Shown here piece after piece: positions 1 through 8,880 of a stretch of DNA of 64,000 nt. This stretch comes from Reyranella sp. Its GTDB lineage: Bacteria > Pseudomonadota > Alphaproteobacteria > Reyranellales > Reyranellaceae. The DNA lies in NCBI RefSeq assembly GCF_004297265.1, contig NZ_SCUT01000010.1, positions 124,001-188,000 on the forward strand. Direction: 5' to 3'. The notes beneath the pieces were generated by a model that saw only the letters and a program-made list of their open reading frames with translations, was not told the DNA's origin and did no database searches. How positions within the stretch are numbered: the first letter of the stretch is position 1; each line of letters begins with the position of its first letter. The position numbers were made by a program, and so were the translations under genes.

Positions 1-333
1 ATGTTCAATCAGTGTCGTCCGCGCGAGGCGGTCGAGCGCTATGTCGGTGCCGACTACATCCAGCACAATCCCGGGGTCGCGAGCGGCAAGCAGGGCTTCA
101 TCGCCTATTTCGAGGAAGCCGCTCGTGAATACCCCGGCAAGCGCGTCGAATTCAGGCGGGTAATTGCCGAAGGCAATCTCGTCGTTCTGCACTGCCGTCA
201 GGACTGGCCCGGCGATCACGTCTGGGCAGGCATCGACATCTTCCGCCTGGATGACGAGGGCAAGATCGTCGAGCATTGGGACGTGTTGCAGATCGTGCCG
301 GAAAAGGCCGCGAATCCGAACGGGATGTTTTGA
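1..333 (+). CDS. SnoaL-like (NTF2-fold) protein, probably 5'-truncated by the window edge
   Basis: The 110-residue product has the look of a SnoaL/NTF2-fold protein: YIQHNP near residue 20, a central hydrophobic strand (VVLHCRQDW) and a C-terminal [17 protein letters not shown] block, which is typical of this family. Family members are small dimeric cone-shaped barrels that include hydroxylases, cyclases and isomerases, so the substrate cannot be told. The ATG falls on base 1, so the true start may lie upstream of the window. The gene ends 74 nt before the next gene, an ABC binding protein on the same strand, and could be co-transcribed with it. Confidence 0.75.
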   Translation: MFNQCRPREAVERYVGADYIQHNPGVASGKQGFIAYFEEAAREYPGKRVEFRRVIAEGNLVVLHCRQDWPGDHVWAGIDIFRLDDEGKIVEHWDVLQIVPEKAANPNGMF

Positions 334-407
334 CGTTCGCTCCGGATCGGTTGCCGCAACGGTTGGCTTGCGGCAAGCTGCCGGAAAACAAACCTGTCGC
401 GGAGGAA

Positions 408-1445
408 ATGATGACCAAGCTGCAGATGCGGCGCCGGACCTTGCTGGCGGCCGCCCCGATCGTACTGGCGGCGCCCCATGTCGCGCGGGCCCAGACCAAG
501 CCCGAGAAGAGCAAGGTCATCCTGGCTGTCGGCGGCAAGTCCGCCCTCTATTACCTTTCGCTGACCATCGCTGAGCGCAAGGGCTTCTTCAAGGAAGCCG
601 GCCTCGACGTCGAGATCAACGACTTCCAGGGCGGCGCCAAGTCGCTGCAGGCCCTGATGGGCGGCAGTGCCGACGTGGTCGCCGGCGCCTACGAGCACAC
701 GATCCGCATGCAGCAGCGTGGCCAGCCCATCGTCGGCTTCGCCTTGATTGGCCGCGGCATGCAGCTTGCGATCGGTCTGCGCACGGATGTCGCCGCCAAG
801 GTCAAGGGACCGGCCGACATCAAGGGCATGAAGTTCGGCGTCACGGCGCCCGGCTCCCAGACGCACATGCTGGTCAACAACTGGGCCGCCAAGGGTGGGC
901 TGAAGCCGACGGATATCGTGGCAATCGGCGTCGGCGCCGGCGCATCCGTGGTCGCGGCCATCGAGAAGGGCGAGGTCGATGGCGTGTCCCAGGCGGATCC
1001 CGCGCTGACGATCCTGCAGGAGAAGGGCGCGATCAAGATCATGGTCGATACCCGCACGATGAAGGGGAACCAGGAACTGTTCGGCGGCTCGATGCCGGCG
1101 GCCTGCCTCTATGCCCAGCCCGATCTTCTCAAGAAGACGCCGGGAACGGCGCAGGCTCTTGCGAGCGGCATCGTGCGGGCGGATCAGTGGCTGCAGACGG
1201 CCAGCCCGGCCGACGTGGCGGCAACCGTGCCGGAAGCCTTCCTGCTGGGCGACCGCGCGATCTACGAGAAGGCCTTCGCCAACGTGCGCGACACCATCTC
1301 GCCGGACGGCGTCATGCCTTCGGACGGCCCGGCCAACTGCCTCAAGTTCCTGGCCGAGGGTGACCCCAAGATCGAGCCGGCCAAGATCAAGCTCGCCGAC
1401 ACCTGGACCAACGAGTTCGCCCAGCGGGCCGGCAAGCGCAGCTAA
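408..1445 (+). CDS. NitT/TauT-type ABC transporter substrate-binding protein
   Basis: Periplasmic binding protein of a nitrate/sulfonate/thiamine-precursor type importer. The N-terminus has a Tat-like signal (RRRTLLAAA followed by a hydrophobic stretch and VARAQ). The mature part has the NMT1/THI5-like pattern: YLSLTIAERKGFFKEAGLDVEI, FQGGAKSLQALMGGSADVV, and VGAGASVVAAIEKGEVDGV. A GGAGG at 401-405 sits just ahead of two in-frame ATGs (408 and 411); 411 has the better spacing. The ATPase and permease genes follow directly. The ligand cannot be read from sequence; sulfonates, nitrate, pyrimidine precursors and aromatic acids are all carried by this family. Confidence 0.9.
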   Translation: MMTKLQMRRRTLLAAAPIVLAAPHVARAQTKPEKSKVILAVGGKSALYYLSLTIAERKGFFKEAGLDVEINDFQGGAKSLQALMGGSADVVAGAYEHTIRMQQRGQPIVGFALIGRGMQLAIGLRTDVAAKVKGPADIKGMKFGVTAPGSQTHMLVNNWAAKGGLKPTDIVAIGVGAGASVVAAIEKGEVDGVSQADPALTILQEKGAIKIMVDTRTMKGNQELFGGSMPAACLYAQPDLLKKTPGTAQALASGIVRADQWLQTASPADVAATVPEAFLLGDRAIYEKAFANVRDTISPDGVMPSDGPANCLKFLAEGDPKIEPAKIKLADTWTNEFAQRAGKRS

Positions 1446-1450
1446 CCGGC

Positions 1451-2278
1451 GTGAATACCAATGGTGTGCCGGCGCTGCGGCTGGCAAACGTCACTTGTCG
1501 CTTCGCGGACCGTGACGGAAGGGGCGAGGGCTATACGGCCGTTGCCGACACGACGCTGACGATCGAAGCGGGGGAGTTCGTCTCCGTCGTCGGTCCGACC
1601 GGCTGCGGCAAGTCGACCCTGCTGAACGTTGCGGCCGGGCTGCTCGATCCCTCGGCTGGGTCGGTAGAGGTTTTCGGCCAGCGCCTCCACGCGGCGGACG
1701 GCGTGAACCGCCGCGCGGGCTATATGTTCCAGGCCGACGCGCTGATGCCTTGGCGGACCGGGTTCGACAATGTCGTGGCGGGTCTCGAGTTCCGCGGTAT
1801 GTCGCGCAGCGAGGCGAGGGTGCAGGGCGAGGAGTGGTTGCGCCGGGTCGGTCTTGCGGGCTTCGGCGACCGTTATCCGCACCAGATGTCGGGCGGCATG
1901 CGCAAGCGACTGGCCCTGGCCCAGACCCTGATCCTGAGCCCCGACATCCTGCTCATGGACGAGCCTTTCTCCGCGCTCGACGTCCAGACCCGCCAGCTCA
2001 TGGAGAACGAGCTGCTCGACCTCTGGGCGCAGGACCGCAAGTCGGTGCTGTTCATCACGCATGACCTCGAGGAGGCGATCGCGTTGTCCGATCGCGTGGT
2101 CGTGCTCTCGGCCGGCCCGGCGACACGGCCAATCGGCGACTTCAAGGTGGATCTGCCGCGTCCACGCGACGTGCAGGAGATCCGCATGACGCCGGCGTTC
2201 CTCGCGCTCCATCGCGAGATCTGGGGCGCCATGAAGGAGGAGGTCCTGAAGGCCTATCAACGCCAGAAGGTGGGCTGA
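1451..2278 (+). CDS. NitT/TauT-type ABC transporter ATP-binding protein
   Basis: This is the cytoplasmic ATPase of the importer that begins at 408. It shows Walker A (VGPTGCGKST, about residues 47-56), a signature loop of unusual form (MSGGMRKRLALAQ), Walker B (DILLMDEPFSALD) and the H-loop (FITHDLEEAI). The GTG start lies 5 nt after the binding-protein stop, and no other start gives a full N-terminal beta-strand. The stop is 1 nt before the permease ATG, so the three genes form one transcript and are probably translationally coupled. Confidence 0.93.
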   Translation: MNTNGVPALRLANVTCRFADRDGRGEGYTAVADTTLTIEAGEFVSVVGPTGCGKSTLLNVAAGLLDPSAGSVEVFGQRLHAADGVNRRAGYMFQADALMPWRTGFDNVVAGLEFRGMSRSEARVQGEEWLRRVGLAGFGDRYPHQMSGGMRKRLALAQTLILSPDILLMDEPFSALDVQTRQLMENELLDLWAQDRKSVLFITHDLEEAIALSDRVVVLSAGPATRPIGDFKVDLPRPRDVQEIRMTPAFLALHREIWGAMKEEVLKAYQRQKVG

Positions 2279-2279
2279 G

Positions 2280-3077
2280 ATGCAGCTGCGCGCCCTGCAA
2301 CTGCTCGTGCTCGCGGTCCTGATCACCATCTGGTACGCGATGACGGCACCCGGCCTGATCCCGCCCTTCTATTTCGAGCAGGACAACCGTGCCGCCTTCT
2401 TCTTCGGCGAGCCACAGAAGGTTTTCGGTGTCGTCGTCGACTGGTTCGCGACGGGCGAGATTTTCCCCCATCTCGGCGTCACGCTGCTGGAGACGGCGCT
2501 GGGCTTCTTCATTGGTGCATCCTTCGGGCTCGGTGTCGGCCTGTGGTTGGCGCTGTCTCCCACCGCGTCGGCGATTATGGATCCCTATATCAAGGGCTTT
2601 AATTCGATGCCGAGGGTCGTGCTGGCGCCGATCTTCGCCGTGTGGTTCGGGCTCGGGATCTGGTCGAAGGTGGCGCTGGGGGTTACGCTCGTCTTCTTCG
2701 TGGTGTTCTTCAACGTCTACCAGGGCGTGCGCGAGGTCAGCCCCAACCTGATCGCCAACGCGCGCATGCTGGGCGCCTCGCAGCGGCAGCTCCTGCGGTC
2801 GATCTACCTGCCGAGCGCGATGAGCTGGGTGTTCGCCAGCCTGCACAACGCGGTGGGCCTCGCCTTCGTCGGCGCCGTGGTGGGCGAGTATCTCGGCTCG
2901 TCGATGGGCGTGGGCTACCTGATCCTCCAGGCCGAAGGCACGTTCGACATCAACACCGTGTTCGCCGGCATTCTTGTCCTGACCGCCTTCGCCCTTGTGC
3001 TTGACGGCCTGGTCGGCACCGTCGAGCGGCGTCTCATGACCTGGCAGCCGAAGGCCGGCCAGACGGAGAAGGTTTAG
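2280..3077 (+). CDS. NitT/TauT-type ABC transporter permease
   Basis: Inner-membrane permease of 265 residues with about six membrane segments. The EAA loop that docks onto the ATPase is visible as NLIANARMLGASQRQ followed by IYLPSAMSWVFASL, and the EYLGSSMGVGYLI segment near the C-terminus is typical of SsuC/TauC-like permeases. It starts 1 nt after the ATPase stop. It ends 2 nt before the convergent stop of the enoyl-CoA hydratase gene on the other strand. Confidence 0.93.
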   Translation: MQLRALQLLVLAVLITIWYAMTAPGLIPPFYFEQDNRAAFFFGEPQKVFGVVVDWFATGEIFPHLGVTLLETALGFFIGASFGLGVGLWLALSPTASAIMDPYIKGFNSMPRVVLAPIFAVWFGLGIWSKVALGVTLVFFVVFFNVYQGVREVSPNLIANARMLGASQRQLLRSIYLPSAMSWVFASLHNAVGLAFVGAVVGEYLGSSMGVGYLILQAEGTFDINTVFAGILVLTAFALVLDGLVGTVERRLMTWQPKAGQTEKV

Positions 3078-3079
3078 CC

Positions 3080-3901
3080 CTAGTTCCCTGTGAATCGCGC
3101 GGCGCGCTTCTCGAGGTAGTGGGCGACGCCTTCCTTGAAGTCGGCGGTCTGAAAGGACAGTTCCATCTCGTGGTTGGCCTGGACAGTGGCCTCGGCCAGG
3201 GTCTGGAACTGGGCTTCCCAGAGCTGGCGCTTCATCACTGCGACCGACCGCGGCGAGACCGTGTTGGCCAACAGGGTGGCATAGGCGCGGGCCTCGGCGA
3301 GCAGCCTGTCGTCGGGGATGACCCGGTTCACGAGCCCCATCGCCAGCGCCTCGGGCGCCCTGAACTTGCGGGCCGAGCAGAGCAGGTCGAGCGCCGTCGG
3401 CAGGCCGACCAGCCGCGGCAGCAGCCAGCTGATCCCATGCTCGGCGATCAGGCCGCGCTGAGCGAAGGCGGTGGTGAAGACCGCCGATTCGCCCGCGAAC
3501 CGCAGGTCCGCATAGAGCGGGATCACCATGCCGAGGCCGGCCGCCGGGCCGTTGATCGCCGCGATGATGAACTTCGGGATCGCCGGGAAATAGGAATAGT
3601 TCATCTTGAATTCGGGCAGGGTGCTGCCGCCCGGCACACCCGCCTGAGCCTTGGTCGAGCGGTCGGCTGAAGCCCCCGAGCCGATCGCCTGCAGGCCGCC
3701 CATGTCGGCGCCGGCGCAGAAGCCACGGCCCGCGCCGGTCAGGATGATGGCCCGCACGTCGGGGTCGGCGCCCGCCTTGTGCATGGCGTCCTTGAGGTCG
3801 AGGTGCATCTGCCGCGTCCAGGCATTGAGCTTCTCCGGACGGTTGAGCGTGATGGTGCAGATGCGGTCCGCGACGTCATAGAGGACGGTCTCGTACGCCA
3901 T
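3080..3901 (-). CDS. Enoyl-CoA hydratase/isomerase family protein
   Basis: Crotonase-fold enzyme of 273 residues. The oxyanion-hole strands are visible in GRGFCAGADMGGL (about residues 60-72) and AAINGPAAGLGMVIPLYAD. The acidic residue in LIAEHGISWLLPRLVG lies where one catalytic glutamate of hydratases is found; it is the only obvious catalytic acid, so a dehydratase, isomerase or hydrolase role is possible. The start at 3901 is chosen because AGGAGG lies 10 nt upstream in the antisense direction and the conserved strand begins at MAYETVLYD; the longer open frame has no family similarity. It is divergent from a MaoC-like hydratase gene, so both may act on the same acyl-CoA route. Confidence 0.92.
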   Translation of the reverse strand: MAYETVLYDVADRICTITLNRPEKLNAWTRQMHLDLKDAMHKAGADPDVRAIILTGAGRGFCAGADMGGLQAIGSGASADRSTKAQAGVPGGSTLPEFKMNYSYFPAIPKFIIAAINGPAAGLGMVIPLYADLRFAGESAVFTTAFAQRGLIAEHGISWLLPRLVGLPTALDLLCSARKFRAPEALAMGLVNRVIPDDRLLAEARAYATLLANTVSPRSVAVMKRQLWEAQFQTLAEATVQANHEMELSFQTADFKEGVAHYLEKRAARFTGN

Positions 3902-4014
3902 GTGGGGGTCTCCTCCTGTGCATTCTTGTGAGTGGCATGATGGGCAAAACCTCGCGACGATACAAACTTGGGGAGCAGCACAGAGGCGGTCGTCGGCCAG
4001 CATTTGTGTTGTCA

Positions 4015-4033
4015 ATTGCATTAAAAGTGCAAT
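4015..4033. promoter_or_regulatory. Inverted repeat in a divergent promoter region, possible operator
   Basis: ATTGCA and TGCAAT form a perfect 6-bp inverted repeat separated by 7 nt, in an AT-rich patch of the 149-bp divergent interval between the enoyl-CoA hydratase and MaoC genes. It ends 17 nt before the MaoC start codon. The position suits an operator for a dimeric regulator, but no regulator gene is adjacent. Confidence 0.35.
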
Positions 4034-4050
4034 AATGGAGCTGAGGCAAG

Positions 4051-4518
4051 ATGGCAAAGCGTGAGTTCGCCCATCCGAACGAGATGCACAAATACGTGGG
4101 CCAGGAGATTGGCGTGAGTGACTGGGTCGAGGTCACCCAGGAAAGGATCAACCTCTTCGCCGATGCGACAGGCGATCATCAGTGGATCCATGTCGATGTC
4201 GAACGGGCGAAGAAGGACATGCCGGGCGGCAAGACGATCGCCCACGGCTTCCTGACCCTGTCGCTGATCCCGATGCTCAGCCATCAGATTTCTCACATCA
4301 ACAACGTGCGCAACGGCATCAACTACGGCTGCAACAAGGTCCGCTTCACCAGCCCGGTCCCGGCGGGATCGAAGGTACGGGCGCGCGCCAAATTGATCGC
4401 GGCCGATCCGATGGACAAGGGCGGTGTCCGCCTGACCAACCAGGTCACCATCGAGATCGAGGGACAGGAGCGTCCGGCCTGTGTGGCCGAGACCATGTCC
4501 ATCGTCTACGGCACCTGA
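4051..4518 (+). CDS. MaoC-like (R)-hydratase family protein
   Basis: Hot-dog-fold protein of 155 residues. The hydratase-2 motif is present: FADATGDHQWIHVD (about residues 36-49), where D and H are the usual catalytic pair, followed by GKTIAHGFLTLSLIP, which forms the hot-dog helix. These enzymes hydrate trans-2-enoyl-CoA to (R)-3-hydroxyacyl-CoA. The small size matches stand-alone MaoC proteins. It is divergent from a crotonase-family gene, which suggests a shared acyl-CoA pathway. The ChaC-like gene begins 10 nt downstream. Confidence 0.92.
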   Translation: MAKREFAHPNEMHKYVGQEIGVSDWVEVTQERINLFADATGDHQWIHVDVERAKKDMPGGKTIAHGFLTLSLIPMLSHQISHINNVRNGINYGCNKVRFTSPVPAGSKVRARAKLIAADPMDKGGVRLTNQVTIEIEGQERPACVAETMSIVYGT

Positions 4519-4528
4519 GGGCGCGCGG

Positions 4529-5221
4529 TTGCTGACGCGCGAGGACCTCTCGTCGGAGCGGATCGACCAGATCGTCGCCGACGCTCGTGCCGCCGGTTAC
4601 GACTTCTTCCTGTCGTCGCCGGAGCGCGAGGCCAGCCTCAACGAGGCGCTGCTCGACCGCCCGCCGGGCGAGGAGACCTGGATCTTCGCCTACGGCTCGC
4701 TGATGTGGAACCCGGCGCTCGAGTATGCCGAGGTCCAGCCTTGCCGGGTGGAGGGATGGCGCCGTTCCTTCTGCTTCTGGACGCCGATGGGCCGGGGCAC
4801 GCCCGAACTTCCCGGCTTGATGCTGGCACTGGCCGACGGCGGACAGTGCGAGGGCATCGCCTATCGCCTGTCGCCCGAGCTGGTGCGGCAGGAACTGGGC
4901 CTGCTGTGGAACCGCGAGATGCTGGCGGGCCTCTACAAGCCGCGCTGGGTGCCGACCAAGCTGCGCGACGGGCGCACCGTCAGCGCCGTAACCTTCGTCG
5001 TCGAGACCGGGCATTGCCAGTATTGCGGCGACCTGCCGATCGAGCGCGCCGCCTACCACATCGCCTTCGCCGAGGGCCGCCGCGGTGCCTGCCGCGAGTA
5101 CCTTCTGAACACGGCCGCGCATGCGCGATCGCTGGGCATCAACGACCCCTATCTCGAGGAGCTGGTTGCCCGTGTCGTCCGCTTGCGTGAGGACCAGGTG
5201 CCGGCCACCGTCGTGGCCTGA
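4529..5221 (+). CDS. ChaC-like gamma-glutamylcyclotransferase
   Basis: The product has the gamma-glutamylcyclotransferase signature FAYGSLMWNPALEY (about residues 51-64), in which YGSL forms the substrate loop, followed by the ChaC-type continuation GWRRSFCFWTPMGRGTPELPGLMLAL. Proteins of this family split glutathione or gamma-glutamyl peptides to 5-oxoproline. The TTG at 4529 is preferred because GAGG at 4517-4520 lies at a good distance; the longer open frame would begin inside the MaoC gene. Cellular role: probably glutathione turnover. Confidence 0.9.
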   Translation: MLTREDLSSERIDQIVADARAAGYDFFLSSPEREASLNEALLDRPPGEETWIFAYGSLMWNPALEYAEVQPCRVEGWRRSFCFWTPMGRGTPELPGLMLALADGGQCEGIAYRLSPELVRQELGLLWNREMLAGLYKPRWVPTKLRDGRTVSAVTFVVETGHCQYCGDLPIERAAYHIAFAEGRRGACREYLLNTAAHARSLGINDPYLEELVARVVRLREDQVPATVVA

Positions 5222-5300
5222 ACGGGCCACGCACTCGCCTTACGGAAGCTGTCGTAGCGTCGATGGTGCGAGGCCGCAGGGCCTGTGACATAGTCGCGGC

Positions 5301-6227
5301 GTGTCCGCCCTTGTTGCTCGCTGGCTCGCGCTGCCGCCGAATTTGCGCGGCATCCTCTGGGTCGCATTCTCGGGCGTACTGTTTGCGCTGCTCAACGTCT
5401 TCACGCTGATTCCCGCGCAGCATCTCAATCCCTATGTGATGGCCTTCCTGCGCTATTTCTTCGGCGCGCTGTTTCTCGTGCCGCTGGTGATGCGGCTTGG
5501 CCTCTACCGGTCGCTGCACACCAGGCGGCTGCCCCTGCACATCTCGCGCGGCGCCATCCATACGATGGGCATGATGCTGTGGTTCGTGGCGCTGCCGCTC
5601 ACCACCCTGGCCGAGATCACGGCGCTGGGCTTCACAGGGCCGATCTTCGTCACGATCGGCGCCGCGCTGTTCCTCTCGGAGAAGGTGCGGCTGCGGCGCT
5701 GGATCGCCGTCATAGTGGGCTTCATCGGCGCCATGATCATCATCCGGCCGGGCTTCGGGGACATCCATATCGGCGTCATCTGTATCCTGATCTCGACGCC
5801 GATCTTCTCGGCCTCGAACCTGATCTCCAAGGCGCTGGCCCGAACCGATTCCGCCACCACCATCGTGATCTGGCAGAATATCGTGATCGTGGCCTGTGCC
5901 CTGCCGTTCGCACTGTGGTTCTGGCAGATGCCGCAATGGGGAGACGTCGTCTGGTTCCTGCTGGCCGGCGCCGCCGGTACCCTCGGCCATATCTGCCAGC
6001 AGCGGGGTTACCAGCTCGCTGACATCACGCTGCTGCAGCCGATCGGCTTCCTGTCGCTGATCTGGAACACGATGCTGGGTTATTTCCTGTTCTTCCAGAA
6101 GCCCGACGTCTGGACCTTCGTCGGCGCGGCGGTGATCTTCGCCAGCGCCCTCTACATCTCCCACCGCGAGGCGGTGCGGCGGGCGCAGATCATGACGGCC
6201 AATGCGAAGGGCAACCCGGAGGCTTGA
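5301..6227 (+). CDS. EamA/DMT-superfamily membrane transporter
   Basis: A 308-residue protein with about ten membrane segments in two EamA repeats (roughly residues 14-150 and 160-295). The first repeat has the typical GLYRSLHTRRLPLHISRGAI loop and the ALGFTGPIFVTIGAALFLSEKVRLRRWIAV end; the second ends in GYFLFFQKPDVWTFVGAAVI. Members export metabolites such as amino acids or act as nucleotide-sugar carriers; the substrate is not predictable. The start is a GTG. It converges on moaA with 2 nt between stop codons. Confidence 0.9.
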   Translation: MSALVARWLALPPNLRGILWVAFSGVLFALLNVFTLIPAQHLNPYVMAFLRYFFGALFLVPLVMRLGLYRSLHTRRLPLHISRGAIHTMGMMLWFVALPLTTLAEITALGFTGPIFVTIGAALFLSEKVRLRRWIAVIVGFIGAMIIIRPGFGDIHIGVICILISTPIFSASNLISKALARTDSATTIVIWQNIVIVACALPFALWFWQMPQWGDVVWFLLAGAAGTLGHICQQRGYQLADITLLQPIGFLSLIWNTMLGYFLFFQKPDVWTFVGAAVIFASALYISHREAVRRAQIMTANAKGNPEA

Positions 6228-6229
6228 GC

Positions 6230-7222
6230 TCAGCCGCCGGTCACGCTCATGTGGCGGGGGACGGCGGGGCCGCTGTGGCGGCGATCGATGATGAAGTCGT
6301 GGCCCTTGGGCTTGCGCGCGATCGCCTCGGTGATGGCGCGGTCCAGCACCTCGTCGCTCTCCGACGCCCGCAGCGGCGCGCGCAGGTCGGCGGCATCCTC
6401 CTGACCCAGGCACATGTAGAGCGTGCCGGTGCAGGTGAGGCGCACGCGATTGCAGCTTTCGCAGAAATTGTGGGTGAGCGGCGTGATGAAGCCCAGCCGT
6501 CCGCCGGTCTCTTCGACCTTGAAGTAGCGGGCGGGTCCACCGGTGCGGTAGTCGGTCTCCGTCAGCGTGAAGTGCCGGGCAATCTCGGTGCGTGCCAGTG
6601 ACAGCGGCAGATACTGGTCGAGCCGCGCGGCGTCGCCGATCTCGCCCATCGGCATGACCTCGATCAGGACCAGGTCCATGCCGCGGCCGTGACACCAGCG
6701 GATCATCTCCTCGAATTCGCCGTCGTTGACGCCGCGCAACGCCACGGCGTTGATCTTGATCGCGAGCCCGGCGCGCTGGGCGGCGTCGAGGCCGCGCATC
6801 ACCTGGTCGAGGTCGCCCCAACGCGTCAGCTGGCGGAACTTGTCCGAATCCAGCGTGTCCATCGACACGTTCACCCGGCGCACGCCGATATCCGCCAGTT
6901 CCTGCGCATACTTGGCAAGCTGGCTGCCATTGGTCGTGAGGGTGAGCTCTTCGAGAGCGCCGCTTTCGAGATGTTTCCCGAGCCCGCGGAACAGTGACAT
7001 CACGTTCTTGCGCACCAGCGGCTCGCCGCCGGTCAGTCGAAGTTTCCGGACGCCGCGGCGGATGAACGCCGTGCATAGTCGCTCCAGTTCCTCGAGTGAC
7101 AGCACCTCCGCCTTGGGCAGGAAGGTCATGTCCTCGGCCATGCAGTAGACGCAGCGGAAATCGCAGCGATCCGTCACGGAGACGCGGAGGTAGGAGATGT
7201 GGCGGCCGAACGGGTCGATCAT
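6230..7222 (-). CDS. moaA: GTP 3',8-cyclase, molybdenum cofactor biosynthesis
   Basis: Radical SAM enzyme that converts GTP to 3',8-cyclo-GTP, the first step of molybdopterin synthesis. The N-terminal cluster motif is CDFRCVYC (C-x3-C-x2-C, about residues 18-25). The second Fe4S4 cluster motif is C-x2-C-x13-C, starting at CESC near residue 262. The protein ends in the Gly-Gly tail that MoaA needs. The ATG at 7222 overlaps the TGA of the DNA ligase gene by 4 nt, so translation is probably coupled. A molybdenum enzyme (SorA type) is encoded at 28.0-29.3 kb. Confidence 0.97.
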   Translation of the reverse strand: MIDPFGRHISYLRVSVTDRCDFRCVYCMAEDMTFLPKAEVLSLEELERLCTAFIRRGVRKLRLTGGEPLVRKNVMSLFRGLGKHLESGALEELTLTTNGSQLAKYAQELADIGVRRVNVSMDTLDSDKFRQLTRWGDLDQVMRGLDAAQRAGLAIKINAVALRGVNDGEFEEMIRWCHGRGMDLVLIEVMPMGEIGDAARLDQYLPLSLARTEIARHFTLTETDYRTGGPARYFKVEETGGRLGFITPLTHNFCESCNRVRLTCTGTLYMCLGQEDAADLRAPLRASESDEVLDRAITEAIARKPKGHDFIIDRRHSGPAVPRHMSVTGG

Positions 7223-8877
7223 GGCTCTTCGGTTAAGGTGACGCCCGGATAATGGGCATGCGACATACCCCCTGCAAGGGGCGATTCCGGCTCCGATTTC
7301 GTCAGCAGCCGCAGGAGATTGTCGACCGCGTCGGCCTCGGCCGCGGGCTTGTCGATCCGGATGCGGTTGATGCGCGGGAAGCGCATGGCCACGCCCGATT
7401 TGTGGCGGGTCGAGCGGGCGATGCCGTCGAAGGCGATCTCCAGCACCAGTTTTTGCTCGACCTCGCGGACCGGGCCGTAGCGGTTGATCGTGTGATCGCG
7501 CACCCATTTGTCGAGCCAGCGCAGTTCCTCGTCGGTGAAGCCAAAATAGGCCTTGCCGACGGGCGCCAGCTCCCGCCCACCTGCCGAACCGTCACGCCAG
7601 CAGCCGAAGGTGAAATCCGAGTAGAAGGAGCTGCGCTTGCCATGGCCGCGCTGGGCATACATCAGCACGCAGTCCGCGAGCATGGGGTCGCGCTTCCACT
7701 TGAACCAGGGGCCCTTGGGCCGGCCCGAGAGATAGGCGCTGTCGCCGCGCTTCAGCATCAACCCCTCGATGCCGTCGGCGCGCATCTCCTCCCGCTTGGC
7801 GGCAAGCTCCGCCCAGTCGGCGAAGGTCACCAGCGGCGACAGATCGAAGCGCGGACGCTCCTTCAGCGCCATCCAGGCTTCGAGCCGGGCGCGGCGTTCG
7901 TCGAAGGAAAGGCCACGCAGATCCTGTCCCTCCAGCCACAGCACGTCGTAGAGCCGGATATGCGCGGGATGCTCTTTCAGCATCTTCGGCGTTACCGTCT
8001 TGCGGTTCAGCCGCTGCTGCAGGTCGTTGAACGGCGCCACCGCCGTCTCGCGGCGCACCAGCAGCTCGCCGTCGAACACGCCTTCGAAGTCGATGGCTTC
8101 GATGATGTCGGGGAAGGCGCCCGAGACATCCTCGCCGGCGCGGCTGTAGAGCCGCTTCAGTCCGCCGGATGCGGCGACCTGCACGCGAATGCCGTCCCAC
8201 TTCCATTCCGCCCGGAAATGCGCGGGATCGAGCGCGTCTAGCTCGCTGCGGTCGATGGGATTGGCCAGCATCGCGGGCAGGAAGGCCGCACCCGCATTGC
8301 TGCTGGGCCGAGGCGCCCCGTGCAGCAGCCAGTCGAACAGCGGCCGATAGGGCGCTTCCAGCCCGTGCCAGACCTCCTCGACCGCATCGACCGGTTGGTT
8401 GCCGATGTTTGCGACCGCCTGCTTGGCCAGCCGCGCCGAGACGCCGACCCGGAGCGCGCCGGTCAGGAGTTTCAACAGAGCCCACCGGCCGGTCGAATCG
8501 AGGGCGTCGAGCCAGCGCTTCAGGATCGCCGGCGTCTGGGTGCGTGTCGCGCGCTGCAAGGTCTCGACGACTTCGGCGAGGGTCGGCGGCGGCCCGGCGG
8601 CGGGATCGGTCTCCCAGATCAGCGCCAGTGTCTCGGCGAGGTCACCGACATAGTCGTAGGAGAGGGCGAACAGCTCCTCGCCGATCTTCTCCTGGCCGAA
8701 GCCACGCAGCAGCGCGGGCTTGGCCGAGGGAAAGTCGAGCCCGCCGGTCAGCGCCGCCAGCGCCCAGCCCCGGTCGGGATCGGGCGCCTCTCGCAGGTAG
8801 GTCTCGATCAGCCGCAGCTTGGCGTTTCGCGCCGGCTGGAAGGAGAGGGAGTCGAGAAGGCGGGCGAAGGCCTGCAC
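7219..8877 (-). CDS. ATP-dependent DNA ligase (exonuclease/helicase-associated type)
   Basis: A 552-residue ligase with an N-terminal DNA-binding domain (about 1-190), an adenylation domain starting at the motif I lysine in [10 protein letters not shown] (K-x-D-G), motif III FDGELLV, motif [12 protein letters not shown], motif V WFKWKRDP, and an OB-fold C-terminus. The family makes enzyme-AMP and seals nicks. It follows the beta-CASP exonuclease gene by 3 nt, and the Lhr-like helicase is divergent from that; this is the known ligase-associated repair gene set. moaA overlaps its stop codon. Likely role: a minor, repair-specific ligase beside the main NAD-dependent LigA. Confidence 0.95.
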   Translation of the reverse strand: MQAFARLLDSLSFQPARNAKLRLIETYLREAPDPDRGWALAALTGGLDFPSAKPALLRGFGQEKIGEELFALSYDYVGDLAETLALIWETDPAAGPPPTLAEVVETLQRATRTQTPAILKRWLDALDSTGRWALLKLLTGALRVGVSARLAKQAVANIGNQPVDAVEEVWHGLEAPYRPLFDWLLHGAPRPSSNAGAAFLPAMLANPIDRSELDALDPAHFRAEWKWDGIRVQVAASGGLKRLYSRAGEDVSGAFPDIIEAIDFEGVFDGELLVRRETAVAPFNDLQQRLNRKTVTPKMLKEHPAHIRLYDVLWLEGQDLRGLSFDERRARLEAWMALKERPRFDLSPLVTFADWAELAAKREEMRADGIEGLMLKRGDSAYLSGRPKGPWFKWKRDPMLADCVLMYAQRGHGKRSSFYSDFTFGCWRDGSAGGRELAPVGKAYFGFTDEELRWLDKWVRDHTINRYGPVREVEQKLVLEIAFDGIARSTRHKSGVAMRFPRINRIRIDKPAAEADAVDNLLRLLTKSEPESPLAGGMSHAHYPGVTLTEEP

Positions 8878-8880
8878 GGA

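Noticed and set aside
216..1487. A 423-codon open frame on the minus strand opposite the ABC binding protein gene
   Set aside because: It is a high-GC shadow frame: no family similarity, and the plus-strand gene has a signal peptide, a ribosome-binding site and conserved motifs.
5139..7076. A 645-codon open frame on the minus strand over the EamA and moaA genes
   Set aside because: Its product is rich in Arg, Pro, Gly and Gln with no motif; both real genes have clear family motifs.
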